Assembly: GCF_000718005.1 (NCBI RefSeq)
Contig: NZ_JODV01000001.1
Source: Actinoalloteichus_B caeruleus
Lineage (GTDB): Bacteria > Actinomycetota > Actinomycetes > Mycobacteriales > Pseudonocardiaceae
Reading direction: 5' to 3' (one strand)
DNA: 64,000 nt
Notes under the pieces: generated by a model
Databases searched by the model: none
Seen by the model: only the letters and a program-made list of their open reading frames with translations
What the model was told of the DNA's origin: nothing
Translations under genes and position numbers: made by a program
Shown here: positions 35,367-44,773 of the stretch, piece after piece
Numbering within the stretch: position 1 is the stretch's first letter
How the letters are laid out: each line of letters opens with the position of its first letter

Positions 35367-36628
35367 GCGCGCCGAGGGGGGACCGCACCCGGCGGTCGAC
35401 CAGCGGGCGGCACGCGGGTCTCGCCCTGTTGGACGAGTTGCCCGACATCGACGCGGCGGACGTGGCGCGCTGCGCGCGGGTGCTGCTGCGCCGCCCGCTG
35501 CTGCGGGCGGACGGCCCCGACGGCGACCTGCTCCCGCTCGTCTACCGGCACCGGGCGGTGCTGGTGGAGCTGTTCACGACCGTGCTGGGGTACCGGCTGG
35601 TGGTGGAGCGCCGGTTCGCCCGCCTGTACAAGACGGGGCCCGGCCAGGACGCCACCCGCGGTGAACCCGGCCTGACGCCCCGGGCGTACGCGTACTTCGC
35701 CCTCGCGGTGGCCTGCCTCACCGGCGCGGGTCGGCAGATCCTGCTGTCCCGGCTGGTCGCCGACATCAGGGCCGCCGCGGTCGAGGCGGGCATCGCCGTC
35801 GTCGACGACTACGCCGACCGGCGGGCGCTCACGGCGGGTCTGCGGCACCTCGTGGCGCTCGGCGTCATCACGGAGACCGAGGGCACGGTGGGCCCGTGGA
35901 GCAACGAGGCCCCCACCGAGGCGCTGATCACCGTGGACACCGACCTGCTCGCGCTCCTGGTCGCGGGCCCGCTGCGGGAGGCCGAGGACGGCGCGGACCT
36001 GGTCGTGCTGGCGGCCCGGCCGGGAGCACGGGGAGTCGAGCACACCCTGCGACGTCGGCTCGTGGAGGACCCGGTGATCACCCACGCGGAGCTCACCGAC
36101 GCCGAGTCGACGTGGCTGCGCCGCAACCAGCGCCGGGAGTCGGTGCTGCTCGACCGGGCCTTCGGCCTGATGACCGAGACCAGGGTCGAGGGGGTGGCGG
36201 TCACCGACCCCGAGGAGTACCTGACCGACGTCGTGTTCCCCGGCACCGGAACGGTGGCCCGCATCGCGCTGCTCGCGCTGCCCGAGCTGCTCGGCCTGCG
36301 GGAGCCGGACGCCGACGGCACCCACGCGGTGACCACCGCCGAGGTCTTCCAGACCTGTGACGACCTGGTCAACGCCTACCCGGCGGCCTGGTCGCGCCAG
36401 GCGACCGAGGACCCGCACCAGCTGTGCCGCGAGGTGCTGGCGCTGCTGGAACGGCTGGGGCTGGCGACGAGCGACGGCCGAGGTGGGTGGTCGCTGAGCC
36501 CGGCGGCGCACCGCTGGGCTCCGACGGCGGACGACCAACCCCTCTCCTCGGGTGCCGGCCGGGCGCTCCGGGAGCCAGCCGAACCACCGTCCGCCCCACC
36601 GGTCTGGTCGCTCTTCGACGAGGGGTGA
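35363..36628 (+). CDS. jetB: Wadjet type II JetB-like protein (TIGR02678/DUF2398)
   Basis: 421 residues. Visible family-like segments include RCARVLLRRPLLRADGPDGD, LVYRHRAVLVELFTTVLGYRL, RFARLYKTGP, LTPRAYAYFALAVACLTG and SLFDEG at the end. JetB is the KITE-type winged-helix subunit that binds JetA in the SMC-like complex. GTG start coupled to jetA; 91 bases separate it from jetC. It appears full length and undamaged. Confidence 0.85.
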   Translation: MSAPRGDRTRRSTSGRHAGLALLDELPDIDAADVARCARVLLRRPLLRADGPDGDLLPLVYRHRAVLVELFTTVLGYRLVVERRFARLYKTGPGQDATRGEPGLTPRAYAYFALAVACLTGAGRQILLSRLVADIRAAAVEAGIAVVDDYADRRALTAGLRHLVALGVITETEGTVGPWSNEAPTEALITVDTDLLALLVAGPLREAEDGADLVVLAARPGARGVEHTLRRRLVEDPVITHAELTDAESTWLRRNQRRESVLLDRAFGLMTETRVEGVAVTDPEEYLTDVVFPGTGTVARIALLALPELLGLREPDADGTHAVTTAEVFQTCDDLVNAYPAAWSRQATEDPHQLCREVLALLERLGLATSDGRGGWSLSPAAHRWAPTADDQPLSSGAGRALREPAEPPSAPPVWSLFDEG

Positions 36629-36719
36629 GCACCGTGCGGCAGCAGCTTCCCATCAGCACCAGCACGCCTCGCGGCGTGTCGAGGCCGGCGAGCACCGCGC
36701 CGGCGGCAGGAGGTCAACA

Positions 36720-39700
36720 GTGAGCGAGCCCGACCGCTGGCGGCTCAACCGAGGCGGGATCGTCAACATCTGGCAGTACGCCGAGCAGACCTTCGACTTC
36801 TCCGGTGGCCGCGCCATCTTCCAGGGCACCAACGGGTCGGGGAAGTCGCGGACGCTGGAGCTGCTGCTGCCGCTCTGCCTCGACGGTGATCTCCGGCAAC
36901 TGGGGTCGAAGGGTTTCGACACCGTCAGCATGCGGCGGCTGATGCTCGACGACTACCAGGGCGGGCCGAACCGGATCGGCTACGCGTGGGTGGAGCTGGT
37001 TCGCCGCACTCCCGTCGGCCCCGAGTTCCTGACCTGCGGCCTGGGGGTCAAGGCGTCGAAGGCCGCGCAGCAGATCACCGACTCGTGGCGGTTCATCACC
37101 CCCCGTCGGGTGGGTTTCGAGCTGCGGCTGGTGGGCGCCGACGAGGTCCCGCTCGGCCCGGCGCAGCTGCGGGAGACCCTCGGGGCGGACCGGGTGCTGG
37201 ACGATGCCGGGTTCCGGGCCCGCGTCGCCGACCTCGTCTACCAGGTGCCCGCCGCGCGGTACGCGGACCTCCTGCACCTCCAGCGCACCCTGCGCAACCC
37301 CGACGTCGGGCTGAAGGTGTTGGAGGGGCAGCTGGAGCAGATCCTGTCCGACGCGCTCCCCCCGCTCGACCCGGCCGTGATCGACAACCTCGCCACCTCC
37401 TTCGACGACCTGGAGTCGATCCGGGAGAACATCGCGCGGCTGAGCACCGCGGACGACGCGCTGGGAGCGTTCGTCACCACCTACGCCAGCTACGTGCGGG
37501 GTGCCCTGCTGGGCCTGGGCCAGCGGATGACCTCGGCCGACCGCGCCCTGGCGTCGCTGCGTTCCGAGATCAGGCGGCTCACCGAGCAGCGGAACGAGGC
37601 CGACCAGGAGTGTTCCCTCGCCACGGCCAGGGTGGCCTCGGCCGAGGACCGGGAACGCGAGCTGGAGTCGGCGATCGCGACCCAGATGGCGTTGCCCGGC
37701 TACCAGGGCCTGCGTGATCTCCGCGACCGGGAGGCACTGGTGACCTCGGCGGGTCGGGCCGCCGAGGCCGCGTTGGAGGGTGCCGCTCGGCAGCGCGCCC
37801 AGGAGGACCGGGCGGTCGACGCGGTGCTGGCCGCGACACGTCGGCTCACCCAGAACCGGGACGCGGCGGCCGAGCTGGCCAGCGCGGCCCGGACCGGCCT
37901 GCGGCACGCCGGCCTCGACCCCGAGATGTGCCCCCGGGTGCCCGGCCTGCCCTCGGCACGCGTCACGGTGCGCCAGGAGTCCGTCCTGGCCAAGCCCGAC
38001 CCGGACGCGGAGCCGGTGGTGGTGGAACGCCGGCTGCCGCCCGTCGTCGACGCCGAGGAGCTGGCGGCCGGGTTCCGCTCGGCGGCCGGGGGCGCCGATG
38101 AGGTCGCTGGTGCGGGTCGCCGCCGGGCCGCGCTGGTGTCGACGCTGCACCGGCAGGCCGTGGCCCTCGACCAGGAGGCGTCCCGGGTCGAGCACGCGGC
38201 CCGGGACGCCCGCGCCGCCCAGGTGGCGGCGACCGAGGCCGCCGGCCGCCGCAACGAGGCCGAGCAACGGCTGGTGGAGTCGGCGGAGCTGTGGCGGGAA
38301 CGGGCGCTGAGCTGGTTCTCCCAGTCCGTCCCGCTCTCGGGTGCTCGACAGCCGGACGCCGCCGTGCTCGAACTGGTGGAGACCGAACACCTGCGGGCGG
38401 TGCGGGACGGGGCGAGGTCCGCGGCGGAACACGCCCGCCTCTGGCTCACGCCGTCGCGGCAGGCCGCGTCGCAGTCGGCCGTCGAGGCCGAGCACGCGGT
38501 GGCCGAGGTCAGGCGCGAGGTCGACAGGCGCGACGCCGAGCTGGCGGCGCTGCGGAGTGGGGAACAGCGCAGGCCGGCGGGCTCCCCGGACCCGGACACC
38601 GCCCCACCGGGTGCCTCCTTCGCGGAACTGGTCGACTTCCGGCCGGAGGTGGCTCCCCCGGCCCGCGCCGGGTTGGAGGCCGCCCTCGCCTCCTGCGGGC
38701 TGCTCACCGCGTGGGTTCCCGTGGACGCCCGTGCGGCGGACCCGGTGGTGCGGACCCTGCTGGCGACGGCGTGGTCCGCCACCGAACCGGAGGACCCGCC
38801 TTCCGACGGCCGCCGCACCCTGGCCGAGGTGCTGGTCCCGGCCGTCGACCCGAACGGCCCGGTGCCCGAGGAGCTGGTGCGGCGCCTCCTGTCGTCCGTA
38901 CCGCTGACCGACCGGGCGCCGACGGGGCCGACCCCGCTGAGCGTGTCCGAGGACGGCAGGTGGTGGTCGGGGGTGCTGTACGGGGCGGGCGCGAAGGACA
39001 CCGCCGAGTTCGTCGGCGCCGGCGCCAGGCAGGCGGCCAGGACTCGACGCATCGGTGCGCTGGAGGAGGAGCTGCACGAGCTCCGGGGGGCGTTGGCCGC
39101 CGCCGAACGCACCGAGTCCGAGGCACGGGCGAAGGTGGAGCTGCTGGACCGGCAGCTGGCGGCGTTCCCCGACTACGGTGAGCTCGTCGCGGCGCACGCG
39201 GCCCTCGCGGGGGCGGCGGGCGCCGCCTCGGACGCCGAGGACAGGGCGCGGCGGCTCCGCGAGGAGCACCGCCGCGCCGAGGAGCGGTGGGGCGCGGCCG
39301 AGACCGAACTCCGGCAGCGGGCCACCGAGGCGGGGCTGCCCTCGGACGCCGCCGGTCTCGACGCGGCGCACCGGCACGCCACCGAGGCCAGGGATCGGGT
39401 CGAGCAGTTGCGGGACGTGCTGGTCGGTCGGTGCGTCGGCGCCGTGGACGACCTGGCGGAGGCGGGCACGCACCACCAGGCGGCCGTCGCGGACCGCGCC
39501 GAGGCCGAGGAGCTGGCGCTGCGCGCCTGCCGGTCCTACGGGGAGCAGCGGCGGTCGCTGACCGAGTTGACCAGCAGCGTGGGTGGCGAGGCTGAGAACG
39601 CCGCCCGCCGGATGTCCGATCTGGAGCGGCGGCGGGCCGAGGTCCGGGAGGAGCTGCCGGCGGCGCGGGAGGCGGTGATGACCGCCAGGGAACGGCTGGC

Positions 39701-40937
39701 CACGCTGGCCACCCTGTTGGAGACGAAGCAGGGCCAGCTCGGGGAACGGGAGACCGAGGCGGACCGCGCGTCGACGGCCTTCACGGCCGCGCTGCGTTCC
39801 CCCGGCACCTGGGCTGCCGCCCTCACGACGACCTCGCGGACCCGAGGGGACGCGCCGGTCGGCGCCCCGGGCACGGAGCGGGCCGGGGCCGCCCCGGCCG
39901 AACCGCCGCCCGACCCCCGCGCCGCGCTGGCGCTGGTGTCCGAACTCGCCGAGAGCCGCCCGGCGAGCGAGACCACCGTCATCACCCGGCTCCAGACCCT
40001 CCAGGTGGCGTTGGCCGGGACCCACGACATCACGGCGGCGGAGAACGCGGGCGTCCTGGGCATCACCGTCAGCGGGGAGGACGGGCCCCGGCCGGTGGCG
40101 GTGGCCGCGCGGCAGGTCCGCGACCGGTTGGCCACCCAGCGCGGCTACCTGAACGAGCGGTACCAGACGGTGTTCGCTGACTACCTGATCCGGGACCTCG
40201 CGGAACGGCTGCGCGGGCAGATCGCGGTCGCCGAGGACCTGTGCGCGCGGATGAACGCGGTGTTGGACCGCGCTCGTTCGTCGCAGGGGGTGCACGTCCA
40301 GCTGGAGTGGCGCCCCTCCCCCGCCCTGGACGACGCCACCCGTCAGGCGCTCGACCTGGTGCGCACGCCGTTGGGTGAACGGGACTCCGACCAGGACGCG
40401 CTCCTCCGCAGGGTGGTGACCGAGCGGATCGAGTCGGAACGGGACGCCCACGCCAGGGGGTACGCGGAGATCCTGACCCGCGCGCTGGACTACCGGGGGT
40501 GGCACTCCTTCACCGTGCGGGTCCGGGACGACGGGCCGGACGGCCGGCCCCGGGTGCGCCGGCTGCGGCAGTTGTCCTCCGGGGAGACCCGGCTGGTGTC
40601 CTATGTCGCCCTCTTCGCCGCCGCCGCGTCCTTCTACGACGCGGTGGACGTCGGCGAGGGTGACGGTGCGGGAGCCGGCGGCGCGGGTGCGCCGCTGCGG
40701 CTGGTGCTGCTCGACGAGGCGTTCGAGCGGCTGGACGATCCGACGATCGCCCGGATGCTCGGGCTGCTGGTGGACCTGGACATGGACTGGTTGATCACCT
40801 GGCCCAGCGGCTGGGGTGTCTCCCCCAAGATCCCCCGCATGCACATCTACGACGTGCTGCGCCCGAAGAGCGGCGCTGGCGTCGCCTGCACGCACACCAC
40901 CTGGGACGGGGCGGACCTCACCCAGCACGACGCCTGA
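36720..40937 (+). CDS. jetC: Wadjet type II JetC-like SMC/MukB-type ATPase (TIGR02680)
   Basis: 1,405 residues. Walker A GTNGSGKS at residues 36-43, then a long coiled-coil region (about 265-1160) interrupted by a probable hinge around 640-830, and a C-terminal head half with the ABC signature LSSGETRLV near 1284 and Walker B LRLVLLDEAFERLDD near 1327. The D-loop and switch region also look normal, so ATP hydrolysis should be possible. JetC dimers form the loop-extruding motor. GTG 36720 follows a strong GGCAGGAGG. No jetD follows: the next gene is a convergent SDR. Confidence 0.9.
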   Translation: MSEPDRWRLNRGGIVNIWQYAEQTFDFSGGRAIFQGTNGSGKSRTLELLLPLCLDGDLRQLGSKGFDTVSMRRLMLDDYQGGPNRIGYAWVELVRRTPVGPEFLTCGLGVKASKAAQQITDSWRFITPRRVGFELRLVGADEVPLGPAQLRETLGADRVLDDAGFRARVADLVYQVPAARYADLLHLQRTLRNPDVGLKVLEGQLEQILSDALPPLDPAVIDNLATSFDDLESIRENIARLSTADDALGAFVTTYASYVRGALLGLGQRMTSADRALASLRSEIRRLTEQRNEADQECSLATARVASAEDRERELESAIATQMALPGYQGLRDLRDREALVTSAGRAAEAALEGAARQRAQEDRAVDAVLAATRRLTQNRDAAAELASAARTGLRHAGLDPEMCPRVPGLPSARVTVRQESVLAKPDPDAEPVVVERRLPPVVDAEELAAGFRSAAGGADEVAGAGRRRAALVSTLHRQAVALDQEASRVEHAARDARAAQVAATEAAGRRNEAEQRLVESAELWRERALSWFSQSVPLSGARQPDAAVLELVETEHLRAVRDGARSAAEHARLWLTPSRQAASQSAVEAEHAVAEVRREVDRRDAELAALRSGEQRRPAGSPDPDTAPPGASFAELVDFRPEVAPPARAGLEAALASCGLLTAWVPVDARAADPVVRTLLATAWSATEPEDPPSDGRRTLAEVLVPAVDPNGPVPEELVRRLLSSVPLTDRAPTGPTPLSVSEDGRWWSGVLYGAGAKDTAEFVGAGARQAARTRRIGALEEELHELRGALAAAERTESEARAKVELLDRQLAAFPDYGELVAAHAALAGAAGAASDAEDRARRLREEHRRAEERWGAAETELRQRATEAGLPSDAAGLDAAHRHATEARDRVEQLRDVLVGRCVGAVDDLAEAGTHHQAAVADRAEAEELALRACRSYGEQRRSLTELTSSVGGEAENAARRMSDLERRRAEVREELPAAREAVMTARERLATLATLLETKQGQLGERETEADRASTAFTAALRSPGTWAAALTTTSRTRGDAPVGAPGTERAGAAPAEPPPDPRAALALVSELAESRPASETTVITRLQTLQVALAGTHDITAAENAGVLGITVSGEDGPRPVAVAARQVRDRLATQRGYLNERYQTVFADYLIRDLAERLRGQIAVAEDLCARMNAVLDRARSSQGVHVQLEWRPSPALDDATRQALDLVRTPLGERDSDQDALLRRVVTERIESERDAHARGYAEILTRALDYRGWHSFTVRVRDDGPDGRPRVRRLRQLSSGETRLVSYVALFAAAASFYDAVDVGEGDGAGAGGAGAPLRLVLLDEAFERLDDPTIARMLGLLVDLDMDWLITWPSGWGVSPKIPRMHIYDVLRPKSGAGVACTHTTWDGADLTQHDA

Positions 40938-41320
40938 GCCCCCGGTGGCGGGTCCGGTCCGTCTCCGCGGGGTCCTCGCCGTGCGTGGCGGGGCCGCCGG
41001 GGGCGGGACGTGTAGGAAACGTGTAGCCGGGTTTGCGAGGCTGGGCCCGGCTCGGTGGTGATGGGGGTCATCGCCGCGTCATGGCCGGTGGGCCAGCGGA
41101 GACGGCGGGCCGCCCCCGGCCCGCCCATCCGGACGCCCTACCGAGCCGGGGTTGGCCGGTCCGGCCCCCTGTGGACGGTCGTGCGAGGCCACCGATCCCT
41201 GGGGCGCGGTGGTGTCGGGCCGGTCATCGGTTCGCCCGGCCCGTTGCCGGTGCACCGGCGACGGCGCGCGCGGCGTGGTCGCCAGCCACATCCGCGCGAC
41301 GCCGTGGCCGTCGGTGGTGC
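40938..41320. other. Gap after jetC; no JetD or remnant seen
   Basis: 383 bases between convergent jetC and the SDR gene. Translation of both strands shows no Toprim-like or DUF2399 segment. There is a short less GC-rich patch at 41009-41030 (GTAGGAAACGTGTAGC). A terminator for both genes is expected but no convincing hairpin stands out. Confidence 0.5.
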
Positions 41321-42151
41321 TCAGTCCTCCGCCACCAGGTGGCGGGTGAGGTCGAACAGGCGCCGGGCGTCGTCGGGGTCGAGGGTGCGCAGGCCGAGGT
41401 CGACGGGTGTGGTCCGGTCCCAGGCGATCAGCCGTTGGTCGGAGGGTTCGTCGATCAGCCTGATGATGGGGACGATGCTCCTGGACACGGACCGGGCGAA
41501 GAGCGCGCCCATCACCGCCATCAGGGCCTTGGTCGGCTGCGGGACGCCGTTGAGCCCGCTGTTGGTGTACCCGGGGTGGACGAGGACGAAGCGCGTGCGA
41601 CCGTCCGGGTGGTTGAGCGGGTAGCCGACGCCGAGGAGGTCGTTGGCGCGGCCGCCCTGGAGGGTGGCGCGCAGGATGCCCCAGCCGTTCCGCAGCGCGA
41701 GGTCGTCCCAGTGCAGTCGTCCCTTGGTCATTCCCGTGCCGCCGATGCTGACGATCGCCGGGTTGTCGCCCTTCTCGAGCAGGTTGGTCAGGCCGTAGCT
41801 GAGCAGGAAGCGGCTGACGTAGTAGAGGGAGAAGGCGCCCTCGTACCCGTCCGGCGTCTCGACGCGGCGCTGGAACGGCACCATCGCCGACAGGACGAGG
41901 GCGTCCAGCGAGTCGTGCCGTTCCCGGATCTCGCTGATCACCCGCCGGTTCTCGGCCACCGAGGTGAGGTCGGCCCTGATGGCGTGCGCCCGCTCGCCCG
42001 CCCCCATGCTCGCGGCCTCCTCGAGGAACCGCCGGCCGCGTTCGGGGTTCCGGCCCACCACGGTCACCCGCGCGCCGGCCGCCAGGTAGTGCCTCGCCAG
42101 TGCCGCGCCCATGCCGGTGGTGCCGCCGGACACGACTAGATCCTTGACCAT
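41321..42151 (-). CDS. Atypical short-chain dehydrogenase/reductase
   Basis: 276 residues with an N-terminal Rossmann fold: SGGTTGMGAALARHYLAAG is the nucleotide-binding glycine motif and VVGRNPERG suggests NADP preference (Arg after the second strand). The catalytic Ser region is IVSIGGTGMTKG, but the canonical YxxxK motif is not visible where expected, so the enzyme is atypical or uses other residues. ATG 42151 has GGGTGG just upstream; an earlier ATG at 42169 falls inside the palindromic operator. Divergent from the TetR gene, which probably represses it. Confidence 0.8.
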   Translation of the reverse strand: MVKDLVVSGGTTGMGAALARHYLAAGARVTVVGRNPERGRRFLEEAASMGAGERAHAIRADLTSVAENRRVISEIRERHDSLDALVLSAMVPFQRRVETPDGYEGAFSLYYVSRFLLSYGLTNLLEKGDNPAIVSIGGTGMTKGRLHWDDLALRNGWGILRATLQGGRANDLLGVGYPLNHPDGRTRFVLVHPGYTNSGLNGVPQPTKALMAVMGALFARSVSRSIVPIIRLIDEPSDQRLIAWDRTTPVDLGLRTLDPDDARRLFDLTRHLVAED

Positions 42152-42161
42152 TTCCACCCCA

Positions 42162-42183
42162 AAAGTCATCGGTCGATGACTTT
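42162..42183. promoter_or_regulatory. Perfect palindromic operator between SDR and TetR genes
   Basis: AAAGTCATCG-GT-CGATGACTTT: 10-bp arms with a 2-bp spacer, centred in the divergent promoter region, the size and symmetry expected for a TetR-family site. A second, imperfect copy with the half-site TGATGACTT lies at 42211-42228, close to the TetR start. The stretch is much more A+T-rich than the flanks. Confidence 0.75.
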
Positions 42184-42241
42184 GTACGCTAGTCAGAACC
42201 AGCCACATTTGTCAACGCTTGATGACTTATGGGAGGACGCC

Positions 42242-42862
42242 GTGGCCGAGCCGCGCAGAAGGAACCGTTCCGCGACCCGGCAACGCCTCCTGGAGGCCGC
42301 TCGGCACCGGTTCGCCAAGGAGGGCTACGAAGCGGCCAGCGTTCGGGACATCGCGGGGGACGCCGGGGTCGACGCCGCACTCGTCTTCCGCTACTTCGGC
42401 TCGAAGAAGGGGCTCTTCGAGGAGGCCGCCGCCGCCAGGACGCCCACGACCCCGCTCGACGGGCCACCGGAGGAGCTGCCCGCCCGGCTGCTGCACTCAC
42501 TGCTCTTCGAGGACTGGTCCGCGTACGCCGGCGAGCACCCCCTGGTGGCGATGCTGCGCTCCTCCGCGCACGACGAGGCGCGGGACCACCTGCGGGAGGA
42601 GCTGTGCGGCACCTACGTGCGCGCCCTCGAACGGCTCTCGGACGCGCCGGACGCGGCACTGCGGGCGGAGCTGTTCAGCGCCTGGATGCTCGGCATCGGC
42701 GTCCTGCGGTCCGTGGTGGGCACCCCCGCCATCAGCGCCGCGACTCCGCAGGACCTCGCCCCGCACCTCGCAGCCGTGGCGTCCGCCCTGTTCGACCGAC
42801 CCGTCCTCGGCACACCACCCCCACCACCGGAGGCCACCGACCACCCCGGGTCTCCTGGCTGA
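42242..42862 (+). CDS. TetR-family transcriptional regulator
   Basis: 206 residues. N-terminal TetR DNA-binding domain: ATRQRLLEAARHRFAKEGYEAASVRDIAGDAGVDAALVFRYFGSKKGLFEEA; the rest is a helical ligand-binding/dimer domain. GTG 42242 has a GGGAGG ribosome binding site 6 bases upstream; a longer start at ATG 42176 would lie inside the operator and is less likely. It presumably represses itself and the divergent SDR. The ligand is unknown. Confidence 0.9.
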   Translation: MAEPRRRNRSATRQRLLEAARHRFAKEGYEAASVRDIAGDAGVDAALVFRYFGSKKGLFEEAAAARTPTTPLDGPPEELPARLLHSLLFEDWSAYAGEHPLVAMLRSSAHDEARDHLREELCGTYVRALERLSDAPDAALRAELFSAWMLGIGVLRSVVGTPAISAATPQDLAPHLAAVASALFDRPVLGTPPPPPEATDHPGSPG

Positions 42863-42918
42863 GCGACCAGGGCCGTCCCGGTTCCGGTGGGATCGCGGCC
42901 CGCGCCGTTCCACCGTCG

Positions 42919-44202
42919 TCAGGTGCCCGGTCCCGCCCCGGCACCGGCGGCCGGGGTGGTGCCCTCCCGCCGCTCGCTGACCCGGAAGGAACGCAGCTCC
43001 CGGTTGCGCAGCCCGATCCACAGCACGCCGACGACGCAGAGCAGGCCGCCGGACACCAGCGCGAACGAGGCCGAGGTCAGCCCCGTGACCACGCCGGCCC
43101 TGGCGTTGCCGAGGTCCGGGCCGGCCGCGCCCACCACGTGCTCCGCCGAGGAGACCCGACCCCGGAGGCCGTCGGGGGTCGCCAGCTGGACCAGCGCCGC
43201 CCGCGAGACCACCGAGACGGTGTCGGCGGCACCGGCGACGGCGAGCATGGCCAACGCGAGCCACAGCGGATCGGCCAGCCCGAAGCACGCGAGGGCCACC
43301 CCCCACGTGCCGGCCGCCCACGACTGGACAAGGCCGGGCCGGTCCGCCCTGGTGACCAACCCCGACACCAGGCCGGCCGCGACTCCCCCGACCGCGACGG
43401 CGGACAGGAACAGCCCGAGCGTCTCCGGGGCTCCCCCGAAACGGGCCTCGTTCACGACCGGGAAGAGCGCGATCGGCATCGCCAGCAAGGTGGCGAAGAG
43501 GTCGGTGCCGAACGCGCCGCGCACGACCGGCGTTCGCGTGATGTGGCGCACACCCTCGACGATGGACCGGATCCCCGGCCGGTGCTCCTCCGCTCCCCTC
43601 GGCGGCAGCGACGGCAGCCGCAGGACGGCGTACAGGGAGACGAGGAAGGCGACCGCCTCGACGGCGTAGCAGGCCGTCAGCCCCCACCGGCCGATGACGA
43701 ACCCGGCCACGGCGGGCCCGAGGAGCATCGCGGCCTGGAAAGTGAGGTGCTGGAGGGCGATCCCGGCGGAGACGAGGTCACGGGGCAGCAGCCGCACCGG
43801 GAACGTGCGGCGGGCGGGGGCCCCGAGCGCGGCGGCGGCCGACTGCGCGGCGACCAGGCCCAGCAGGACGGGCAGGCTCTCCAGCTCGACGAGCGCCTGC
43901 CCCGTGAGACCGAGGACGACCACCACCTGGGCGAGGGTCGTCCAGCGCACCAGGGTGCGGCGGTCGAGCGAGTCGGCGAGGGAGCCGCCGACCACGCCGA
44001 ACAGGACGAGCGGAATGGCGGAGGCGAGCCCCACGACGCCGGTCCACACCGGGCTCCCCGTCATCCGCCACACCTGGAAGAGCACGGCGACCACCGTCAT
44101 CTGGTGACCGAGCGAGGTCAGCGACGTCCCCACCCAGAGCCGGCGGTAGGCGGCGCTGGCGGCGAGGGGGCGGAGGTCGACCAGTCCGGACCTCCGATTC
44201 AT
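42919..44202 (-). CDS. MFS transporter, probable drug efflux
   Basis: 427 residues with about 12 membrane segments in two halves. The first half contains the MFS loop signature near GGSLADSLDRRTLVRW; typical helices are LVFLVSLYAVL-like stretches and VTGLTSASFALVSGGLL near the end. It resembles the macrolide/enterobactin-exporter-like branch of MFS. The substrate is unknown. The start ATG 44202 overlaps the MarR stop by ATGA, so the pair is a translationally coupled operon, and the MarR protein is the likely regulator. Confidence 0.88.
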   Translation of the reverse strand: MNRRSGLVDLRPLAASAAYRRLWVGTSLTSLGHQMTVVAVLFQVWRMTGSPVWTGVVGLASAIPLVLFGVVGGSLADSLDRRTLVRWTTLAQVVVVLGLTGQALVELESLPVLLGLVAAQSAAAALGAPARRTFPVRLLPRDLVSAGIALQHLTFQAAMLLGPAVAGFVIGRWGLTACYAVEAVAFLVSLYAVLRLPSLPPRGAEEHRPGIRSIVEGVRHITRTPVVRGAFGTDLFATLLAMPIALFPVVNEARFGGAPETLGLFLSAVAVGGVAAGLVSGLVTRADRPGLVQSWAAGTWGVALACFGLADPLWLALAMLAVAGAADTVSVVSRAALVQLATPDGLRGRVSSAEHVVGAAGPDLGNARAGVVTGLTSASFALVSGGLLCVVGVLWIGLRNRELRSFRVSERREGTTPAAGAGAGPGT

Positions 44203-44726
44203 CGCCCGACGCCGTCGCCGTCGGTCCGGGACGTCTCGCCGGCCTCGGAGCGCCAGTCCAGGTGGTCGAGCAGGCGGGCGTGGAACCCGCGTTCGGTGAG
44301 CCGCGCCCGCATCGCCGCCACGTACTCGGCCAGGCCCGAGGCAAGCTCCGCGTCGAGCTCGGCGCAGGCGTCCTCGGTGGCGTTCCACTCCGCTTCGAGG
44401 AAGGGCAGCAGGTCACGGGCGCGGTCGGTGAGGTGGATGACCCGGGTGCGGGCATCGGGCCCCGGCTCGGTGGTCACCAACCCCTCGCCCCGCAGCGCGG
44501 TCACGGTCTGACTGACCGCCGAATGGGTCCGGCCCAGGCTCCGAGCCAGGTCGCGGATGGTCATCGGGCCCTGGTGGGCCAGTCGGATGAGCGGGTAGGC
44601 GAAGCGGGGGCGCACCCCGGCGAGGCCGTGCTCGGCGTAGAGACGCGCGATCTCCTCGTCCATGTCCTGCTGGAGGGCGATGAGATCGCGCCAGTAGCCG
44701 CGAGTGGTCGGGTCAGGTGATGTCAC
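44199..44726 (-). CDS. MarR-family transcriptional regulator
   Basis: 175 residues: a winged helix-turn-helix with PMTIRDLARSLGRTHSAVSQTVTALRGEGLVTTEPGPDARTR in the MarR arrangement, flanked by dimerisation helices. It controls the coupled downstream MFS gene, probably with a small-molecule ligand. I chose GTG 44726, where the family N-terminus begins. No ribosome binding site is seen, and a possible -10 (TATGTT, 44732-44737) is so close that the mRNA may be leaderless. The frame stays open upstream through the heptamer repeat, but that is probably not translated. Confidence 0.86.
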   Translation of the reverse strand: MTSPDPTTRGYWRDLIALQQDMDEEIARLYAEHGLAGVRPRFAYPLIRLAHQGPMTIRDLARSLGRTHSAVSQTVTALRGEGLVTTEPGPDARTRVIHLTDRARDLLPFLEAEWNATEDACAELDAELASGLAEYVAAMRARLTERGFHARLLDHLDWRSEAGETSRTDGDGVGR

Positions 44727-44737
44727 AGCGCTAACAT

Positions 44738-44749
44738 AACAGCACTGTT
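44738..44749 (-). promoter_or_regulatory. Possible MarR operator
   Basis: AACAG-CA-CTGTT, an inverted repeat with 5-bp arms, sits next to the putative -10 of marR, in an A+T-rich island of about 30 bases. Size and place fit a MarR-type autoregulatory site. Confidence 0.5.
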
Positions 44750-44773
44750 GTTTTTGTGGACCAGCCTCGCCGA

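Noticed and set aside
36714..40928. 1,404-codon minus-strand frame opposite jetC
   Set aside because: Antisense artefact; jetC has Walker A, signature and Walker B in the right order.
40938..41320. JetD remnant after jetC
   Set aside because: No Toprim-like or DUF2399-like segment in any frame by eye.
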